In this document: positions 58,705 through 64,000 of the stretch, in pieces
Layout of the letters: the number at the start of each line of letters is the position of its first letter
How positions within the stretch are numbered: the first letter of the stretch is position 1
Source of the DNA: Maridesulfovibrio sp.
Lineage (GTDB): Bacteria; Desulfobacterota; Desulfovibrionia; Desulfovibrionales; Desulfovibrionaceae
Direction: 5' to 3'
DNA length: 64,000 nt
NCBI RefSeq assembly: GCF_963677005.1
Contig: NZ_OY781616.1
Location: forward strand, 1,963,501-2,027,500
The notes under the pieces: model-generated
Seen by the model: the letters and a program-made list of their open reading frames with translations, nothing else
Database searches by the model: none
Told to the model about the DNA's origin: nothing
Position numbers and translations under genes: made by a program

Positions 58705-59472
58705 ATGGCAAAGGAAAGAAAATTACCGAAGCACAAGGGCGTATACATCCTGCCCAACCTCCTCACCGTGGCGAGCCTTTTCTGTGGCTTTCTCTCGATG
58801 AACTGGGTTGTGGAAGGCCAATACGAAATGAGTGCTGTGGCCATTCTGGTGAGCTGTCTGTTTGACGGTCTCGACGGAAAGGTGGCCCGGTTGACCGGAA
58901 CAAGCAGCGAATTCGGCGTTCAGCTGGATTCACTTGCTGATGTGGTCGCTTTCGGTGTTACTCCCGCGTTCATGATCTACCAATGGCAACTGCACCAGTT
59001 CGGCAGACTCGGCATGCTCGCAGCCTTTCTGCTGGTGGCCTGCGGAGCGCTCAGACTCGCACGTTTCAATGTTCAGGCCGCAACCACCTCCAAGGCCCAT
59101 TTCATCGGGTTGCCCATTCCCGCGGCAGGTTGCACACTGGCTACTCTGATACTGTTCCGCCCCTTTATCCCCGAAGGCATCGCCCAGGCAGTGTTGCCCA
59201 TGTTCACACTGATCCTGGTCTATTGTCTCGCATTTCTCATGGTGAGCACTGTTCGTTACAACTCCTTCAAAGAAGTTGGAATGTTCAAGGCCCATCCCTT
59301 CAGCGCCATGGTAACCGTCATTGCCCTTTTCGCAATGGTTGCCTCTCAACCCAAGTTCCTGGGTTTCATTATTTTTGCCGGATATATTATTTCCGGCCCT
59401 ATTTACACTGTTTTCTTTCTATCCCGCAGAAGCAGTAAGCTACTAGGAAAGTCCTCTAAAGAATTGTCATAA
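58705..59472 (+). CDS. pssA: CDP-diacylglycerol--serine O-phosphatidyltransferase
   Basis: Integral membrane enzyme making phosphatidylserine, precursor of phosphatidylethanolamine. The CDP-alcohol signature DGLDGKVARLTGTSSEFGVQ with LDSLAD is complete. Seven or eight hydrophobic segments follow, ending in a basic tail. Length 255 is the class II membrane form. No clear ribosome site precedes ATG 58705, so the start is not certain. It lies upstream of the leu genes on the same strand, 168 nt away. Confidence 0.94.
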   Translation: MAKERKLPKHKGVYILPNLLTVASLFCGFLSMNWVVEGQYEMSAVAILVSCLFDGLDGKVARLTGTSSEFGVQLDSLADVVAFGVTPAFMIYQWQLHQFGRLGMLAAFLLVACGALRLARFNVQAATTSKAHFIGLPIPAAGCTLATLILFRPFIPEGIAQAVLPMFTLILVYCLAFLMVSTVRYNSFKEVGMFKAHPFSAMVTVIALFAMVASQPKFLGFIIFAGYIISGPIYTVFFLSRRSSKLLGKSSKELS

Positions 59473-59579
59473 GCTCTTAAGCAAGTTTTCACAACTTTCT
59501 TGCAGCTTATGCGCTAACATAATTCTTTTGGGGACGGTAATTCTCGGTAGTTTAGGCAGAATCAAGTTACTTTACCTTG

Positions 59580-59616
59580 TATAATGGTATATCATGCAGA
59601 AGTTTCATCCTTCTGC
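59580..59616 (+). promoter_or_regulatory. Candidate leu operon promoter and leader hairpin
   Basis: A perfect TATAAT (59580-59585) is preceded by TTG but lacks a good -35. A 7-bp hairpin GCAGAAG/CTTCTGC (59596-59602, 59610-59616) sits just downstream, at about the 5' end of the transcript and 24 nt before the leuA start. Confidence 0.45.
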
Positions 59617-59640
59617 GGGAATTTCATAGGAGTATAAATC

Positions 59641-61188
59641 ATGTCCGATAAAGTCTTTATTTTCGATACAACCCTGCGTGATGGAGAACAGTCCCCCGGT
59701 GCAACCATGAACATGGGCGAAAAAATCACCATGGCACGGCAACTGGAAAAACTCGGTGTGGACATCATTGAAGCCGGATTTCCCGCCGCAAGTCAGGGTG
59801 ATTTCGAGGCCGTTAAGAAAATAGCCCAGTCCGTTGGCGATATTCAGGTCGCAGGACTGTGCAGGGCTCTCACCGCGGATATCGACAGAGCCTACGAAGC
59901 GGTAAAATATGCGAAAAACCCCAGAATCCATACATTCATCGCCACATCCGATATCCATATGAAGCACAAATTCAACAAGGAACCGGATCAGATTCTGGAA
60001 ATGGCCCGCAAGGCCGTGCGCCACGCAGCTTCGCTGACCCCCAATGTTGAATTTTCCGCCGAAGACGCATCCCGCTCCCGCTGGGACTTTCTGGCCCAGA
60101 TTGTTGAAGCTGTAATTGACGAGGGTGCCACCACCATCAACATTCCCGACACAGTCGGCTATGCCCAGCCCGAAGAATTCGGACGGTTGATCGAATATCT
60201 GCTCAAAAACGTTCCCAACAGCAGCAAGGCCATATTCAGTGTCCACTGCCACAACGACCTCGGTCTGGCCGTGGCCAACACCCTCTCGGCCATCAAGGCC
60301 GGAGCAAGACAGGCTGAAGTGACCCTCTCCGGTATAGGTGAACGCGCAGGAAACGCGGCTCTGGAAGAAGTGATCATGGCCCTGCACACCCGCAAAGACT
60401 ACTATGATCTGGAAACTTCCATTATTACCGAGCAGCTCTTCCCGTCCTGCCGCAGACTGGCTTCCACCATCGGACAGCCCATATCTCCGTACAAGGCAAT
60501 TGTAGGAGCCAACGCATTTGCCCATGAATCCGGAATCCATCAGGACGGCATGCTCAAGAACCGCCAGACCTATGAGATCATGACCCCTGAATCCATCGGC
60601 AAAAAGGGAACCTCCATCGTCATCGGCAAGCATTCCGGCCGCAACGCTCTGGGTAGCAAGCTCCGCGAAATGGGCTATGAGCTCGATGAAGAGCAGATCG
60701 CACGCGTATTTGCAGCAGTGAAAGCACTGGCCGACAAAAAAGAGGAAATTTTCGACGAGGACGTGGAAGCGCTGGTGCTTGAAGAAGCCTATCGTATCCA
60801 CGACCTGTACCGGGTAAAGGAACTCTCGGTATTCTCCGGCACCGCAGGTGTTTCACCGCACGCGGCTATAGTTCTGGAGAACTTCAGCAAGGATAAGGAA
60901 AACCCGGAAACCATCCAGGAAGTAGGATTCGGAGACGGTCCCATCAACGCGGTGTTCTCAACCATCAACAAGATGGTCGGCAGAACCCCGAACCTGGAAC
61001 TTTATTCCGTAAACGCAGTCACCGGCGGTTCCGACGCGCAGGGTGCTGTAATGGTACACATAACCGACAACGGTGTGAAATCAATCGGGCGAGGCTCTGA
61101 CGAAGATATCATAGTCGCCAGCGCCAAGGCCTACATCAATGCCATAAACAGGGTTGAACGCATGAAACAGGAGAAACAGAATGCCTAA
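59641..61188 (+). CDS. leuA: 2-isopropylmalate synthase
   Basis: First committed enzyme of leucine synthesis, condensing acetyl-CoA and 2-oxoisovalerate. The DRE-TIM metallolyase start is clear ([16 protein letters not shown]), with [12 protein letters not shown] metal-binding histidines and [12 protein letters not shown]. The C-terminal part (about 390-500) is the LeuA allosteric dimer domain for leucine feedback. Length 515, type 1. The ATG follows AGGAG. The stop overlaps leuC by 8 nt. Confidence 0.97.
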   Translation: MSDKVFIFDTTLRDGEQSPGATMNMGEKITMARQLEKLGVDIIEAGFPAASQGDFEAVKKIAQSVGDIQVAGLCRALTADIDRAYEAVKYAKNPRIHTFIATSDIHMKHKFNKEPDQILEMARKAVRHAASLTPNVEFSAEDASRSRWDFLAQIVEAVIDEGATTINIPDTVGYAQPEEFGRLIEYLLKNVPNSSKAIFSVHCHNDLGLAVANTLSAIKAGARQAEVTLSGIGERAGNAALEEVIMALHTRKDYYDLETSIITEQLFPSCRRLASTIGQPISPYKAIVGANAFAHESGIHQDGMLKNRQTYEIMTPESIGKKGTSIVIGKHSGRNALGSKLREMGYELDEEQIARVFAAVKALADKKEEIFDEDVEALVLEEAYRIHDLYRVKELSVFSGTAGVSPHAAIVLENFSKDKENPETIQEVGFGDGPINAVFSTINKMVGRTPNLELYSVNAVTGGSDAQGAVMVHITDNGVKSIGRGSDEDIIVASAKAYINAINRVERMKQEKQNA

Positions 61189-62440
61189 AACATTAGCTGA
61201 AAAAATCTTGCAGGCGCATACCGACGAAACAGTAAAAGAAGCGGGCCAGATTGTCCGCTGCAACGTATCTCTCGTACTGGCCAACGATATTACCGCCCCC
61301 CTTGCCATCAAATCCTTCCGGGCCATGGGCGCCGATCAGGTTTTCGACAAGGATAAGGTTGCTCTCGTCTGCGACCACTTTACTCCCAACAAGGACATCG
61401 ACTCCGCAGAACAGGTCAAGGTCGTACGCGAGTTTGCGCATGAAAAAGAGATTACCCACTACTACGAAGGCGGGGATGTAGGTGTTGAGCACGCCCTCCT
61501 GCCCGAGCTTGGTCTGGTCGGCCCCGGTGACATCGTCATCGGCGCGGACTCGCATACCTGCACCTACGGCGGGCTCGGAGCTTTCGCAACCGGCATGGGC
61601 TCCACTGATATCGCCGGCGGCATGGCCCTCGGTGAGACCTGGTTCAAGGTTCCGCCCACGGTCAAGGTCGAAATAGAAGGCACTCCCGGTAAATACGTAG
61701 GTGCCAAAGACTACATCCTCAACCTTATCGGCACCATCGGTGTTTCCGGCGCTCTCTACAAGGCACTGGAATTCAGCGGTTCCGTTGTTGACAACATGTC
61801 CATTGAAGGCCGCATGACCATCGCCAACATGGCCATTGAAGCAGGCGGCAAGGTCGGCCTGTTCCCCGTGGACGCCAAGACCCTCGAATACTGCAAGGCC
61901 GCGGGCCGCACCGGAGACGTAGAACTCCGTCCCGATGAAGGCGCAACCTACGAACGCGTTGTCAAAATCGATGTTACCGGCATGAAACCGCAGATCGCCT
62001 GTCCGCACCTGCCGGAAAACGTAAAGCCCGTTGATGAAGTCAGGAACATGAAAATCCATCAGTCGGTGATCGGCTCCTGTACCAACGGCCGCATTTCCGA
62101 CCTGCGCGAAGCCGCCGCAGTGCTCAAAGGCCGCAAGGTGAACAAGAATGTCCGCCTCATCGTCCTGCCCGCTACCCCGAGCATCTGGAAACAGGCTCTC
62201 AGAGAAGGACTCATCGAAACCTTCATGGAAGCCGGAGCCATTGTCGGCCCCGCAACCTGCGGTCCCTGTCTGGGCGGCCACATGGGTATCCTGGCCGGCG
62301 GCGAAAGGGCTATCGCGACCACGAACCGCAACTTCAAGGGCCGCATGGGCAGCCTGGAAAGTGAAGTGTTCCTCTCCGGCCCCGCTGTTGCAGCCGCATC
62401 AGCCATTGCCGGTGAAATCTGCGACCCCGAAGCCCTGTAG
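61181..62440 (+). CDS. leuC: 3-isopropylmalate dehydratase large subunit
   Basis: Aconitase-family subunit of isopropylmalate isomerase. A [4Fe-4S] cluster is bound by Cys in VIGSCTNGR and the CGPCLGG motif. At 419 residues it is the shorter archaeal/thermophile-type LeuC rather than the longer E. coli form, and it pairs with the small subunit LeuD below. ATG 61181 overlaps leuA by 8 nt; AGGAG sits inside leuA. Confidence 0.96.
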   Translation: MPKTLAEKILQAHTDETVKEAGQIVRCNVSLVLANDITAPLAIKSFRAMGADQVFDKDKVALVCDHFTPNKDIDSAEQVKVVREFAHEKEITHYYEGGDVGVEHALLPELGLVGPGDIVIGADSHTCTYGGLGAFATGMGSTDIAGGMALGETWFKVPPTVKVEIEGTPGKYVGAKDYILNLIGTIGVSGALYKALEFSGSVVDNMSIEGRMTIANMAIEAGGKVGLFPVDAKTLEYCKAAGRTGDVELRPDEGATYERVVKIDVTGMKPQIACPHLPENVKPVDEVRNMKIHQSVIGSCTNGRISDLREAAAVLKGRKVNKNVRLIVLPATPSIWKQALREGLIETFMEAGAIVGPATCGPCLGGHMGILAGGERAIATTNRNFKGRMGSLESEVFLSGPAVAAASAIAGEICDPEAL

Positions 62441-62499
62441 CGTTAACCGATTTCAAGCTTCCAAGCCGGAGTCGCAAGGCTCCGCAGGAGAATTAGAAT

Positions 62500-62994
62500 A
62501 TGACTATCAAAGGTACTGCCCACAGAGTCGGGGCGCACATAGACACGGACGCCATCATCCCCGCACGTTTTCTGGTTACCACCGACCCGGACGAACTGGG
62601 TGCCAACTGCATGGAAGGCCTTGAAGAAGGCTGGATCAAACGGGTAAACAAAAACGACGTCATGGTGGCCGATGAAAACTTCGGTTGCGGTTCCTCCCGC
62701 GAACACGCCCCCATTTCCATCCTCGGAGCAGGAATCCCGGTCGTTGTAGCCAAGAGCTTCGCCCGTATCTTTTACCGCAACGGCTTCAACATGGGACTCA
62801 TCCTGCTTGAAGTCGGCGATGATTTCGCCAAACTCGGCGACGGCGACCAACTCGAAGTCGATGCCGAGAAGGGCCTGATCAAAAACCTGACCACAGGCGT
62901 AGAAATCACCTGCGCCCCTGTTCCGCCTTTCATGAAAGGCATTCTGGACTGCGGCGGCCTGGTCGAATACGTCAAGGCCCGTCTGTCCAAATAA
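62500..62994 (+). CDS. leuD: 3-isopropylmalate dehydratase small subunit
   Basis: Swivel-domain subunit that completes the isomerase active site. Typical motifs: [17 protein letters not shown] and [16 protein letters not shown]. Length 164 matches the short archaeal-type LeuD. An AGGAG site lies 9 nt ahead of ATG. The gap after leuC is 59 nt. Confidence 0.96.
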   Translation: MTIKGTAHRVGAHIDTDAIIPARFLVTTDPDELGANCMEGLEEGWIKRVNKNDVMVADENFGCGSSREHAPISILGAGIPVVVAKSFARIFYRNGFNMGLILLEVGDDFAKLGDGDQLEVDAEKGLIKNLTTGVEITCAPVPPFMKGILDCGGLVEYVKARLSK

Positions 62995-63024
62995 GCCGCC
63001 GGAACACGGTTTACATGTAATCAT

Positions 63025-63051
63025 CCCGCGCACGGCACCGCTTTGCGCGGG
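63025..63051 (+). promoter_or_regulatory. Intercistronic hairpin between leuD and leuB
   Basis: Eight-bp stem CCCGCGCA/TGCGCGGG (63025-63032, 63044-63051) with an 11-nt loop. It is followed by A residues, not T, so it is unlikely to stop transcription; an mRNA processing or stability role is more plausible. Confidence 0.5.
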
Positions 63052-63081
63052 AAAAATATAATCAAATCACAGGATAATAAA

Positions 63082-64000
63082 ATGAAAATATGCGTAATGC
63101 CCGGTGACGGTATCGGACCGGAAATCATAGCTCAGGGAATCAAAGTCCTTGAGGTTATCGGCGAAAAATTCGGACACAAATTCGAAACCACCGAAGCCCT
63201 CATCGGCGGTGCAGCAATTGACGCCACCGGCGGCCCCCTGCCCGAGGAAACAGTAAAAGCCTGCAAGGAATCCGACGCAGTACTGCTCGGTGCTGTAGGC
63301 GGCCCGCAGTGGGATACCATCGATCCCTCCATCCGTCCTGAAAAAGGTCTGCTCGGCATCCGCAAGGCGCTCTCCCTTTTCGCCAACCTGCGCCCCGCCG
63401 CCCTCTTTCCCCAGCTCAAGGACGCCTGCTTCCTGCGCCCTGATATCGTTGCCAAAGGCATTGATGTCATGGTCGTGCGCGAACTGACCGGCGGCATCTA
63501 CTTCGGTGAACCCCGCGGCACCAAGGAAGAAAACGGCGAGCGCATGGGCTACAACACCATGGTATACTACGAACACGAAGTAAAACGCATAGCCAAGCTC
63601 GCATTCGAAGCAGCCCGCAAACGCAACAAACGTCTCTGCTCCGTAGACAAGGCCAACGTTCTCGACGTTTCCCGCGTATGGCGCGAAATCGTCATCGAAG
63701 TATCCAAGGACTACCCGGACGTAGAACTCAGCCACATGTATGTGGATAACGCCGCCATGCAGCTTGTTCGCGATCCTTCCCAGTTTGACGTGATCGTAAC
63801 CGGCAACCTCTTCGGCGACATCCTTTCCGATGAAGCCGCAGTCATCACCGGTTCCATCGGCATGCTGCCCTCCGCATCCCTTGGCGAATCCAACCCCGGT
63901 CTCTACGAACCCATCCACGGTTCCGCTCCGGACATCGCCGGACAGGACAAGGCCAACCCCCTGGCAACCATCCTCTCCATCGCCATGATGCTGCGTTACT
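63082..64000 (+). CDS. leuB: 3-isopropylmalate dehydrogenase (cut by window end)
   Basis: NAD-dependent oxidative decarboxylase, third step of leucine synthesis. 306 residues are visible, starting [14 protein letters not shown]. Motifs include substrate-binding [16 protein letters not shown], the catalytic Lys in [17 protein letters not shown], the metal Asp residues in [14 protein letters not shown], and NAD-binding [18 protein letters not shown]. The last part runs past the window edge. It completes leuACDB. Confidence 0.96.
   Translation, partial: MKICVMPGDGIGPEIIAQGIKVLEVIGEKFGHKFETTEALIGGAAIDATGGPLPEETVKACKESDAVLLGAVGGPQWDTIDPSIRPEKGLLGIRKALSLFANLRPAALFPQLKDACFLRPDIVAKGIDVMVVRELTGGIYFGEPRGTKEENGERMGYNTMVYYEHEVKRIAKLAFEAARKRNKRLCSVDKANVLDVSRVWREIVIEVSKDYPDVELSHMYVDNAAMQLVRDPSQFDVIVTGNLFGDILSDEAAVITGSIGMLPSASLGESNPGLYEPIHGSAPDIAGQDKANPLATILSIAMMLRY

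Noticed and set aside
61193..62281. Minus-strand ORF of 362 codons over leuC
   Set aside because: Antisense shadow of leuC created by codon bias; no family resemblance.

Overview
The window looks like a chromosomal segment of a marine, strictly anaerobic, sulfate-reducing Desulfovibrionaceae-type bacterium (Desulfovibrio/Maridesulfovibrio-like, moderate GC). This comes from gene content: tungstate uptake beside formate dehydrogenase maturation genes, an anaerobic class III ribonucleotide reductase with no class I/II enzyme in view, many GGDEF/EAL/MCP signalling proteins, a flavoredoxin-like flavoprotein, a DUF1844 protein, two-subunit archaeal-type isopropylmalate isomerase, and several proteins I cannot place. 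No species can be named without a database search. I see no tRNA, rRNA, CRISPR array, prophage or intact insertion sequence.

Layout. (1) 1-5.9 kb, metal/formate locus: tupB and tupA (minus) divergent from fdhD, then fdhE-moaA and a gene for a transposase-like protein with a degraded catalytic site. Together they import tungstate or molybdate oxyanion, start pyranopterin synthesis and mature formate dehydrogenase. (2) 5.9-11 kb: a GGDEF enzyme, then yebC-ruvC-ruvA-ruvB (Holliday junction processing) and rlmE. (3) 11-18.2 kb: CgeB-like glycosyltransferase, BON lipoprotein, GntR/FCD regulator, an orphan sensor kinase and an unknown exported protein. (4) 18.2-22.4 kb: Lrp-type regulator divergent from kbl-tdh (threonine to glycine), followed by purU (formyl-THF hydrolysis). 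(5) 22.5-28.4 kb: three uncharacterised genes, then nrdG-nrdD with a 53-bp overlap. (6) 28.5-33 kb: single-domain response regulator, CheR, EAL-HDOD protein, argC and a DUF1844 protein. (7) 33-41.7 kb, DNA repair and cobamide block: polA, DHH phosphoesterase, cobU with a TTG start, a TIM-barrel protein that is a CbiR candidate, a 48-residue protein, and a 1032-residue fusion of an endonuclease Q-like PHP nuclease with a UvrD/PcrA helicase. (8) 42-55.6 kb: unknown 601-aa protein, flavin reductase, ZIP transporter, CPA2/TrkA antiporter, MCP, EttA, GGDEF enzyme, an unknown Cys-containing protein and an SBP_bac_3 protein. Two copies of one structured intergenic repeat lie here. (9) 55.6-64 kb: an unknown protein, alpha/beta hydrolase-mlaA (outer-membrane lipid homeostasis), pssA (phosphatidylserine synthesis) and leuA-leuC-leuD-leuB, with leuB cut by the window end.

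The strongest leads are the EndoQ-UvrD fusion, the domesticated transposase-like gene behind moaA, the TIM-barrel protein next to cobU, the small ORF at 38451, and the paired intergenic repeats. All functional calls rest on reading the sequence and family knowledge; no search was run.
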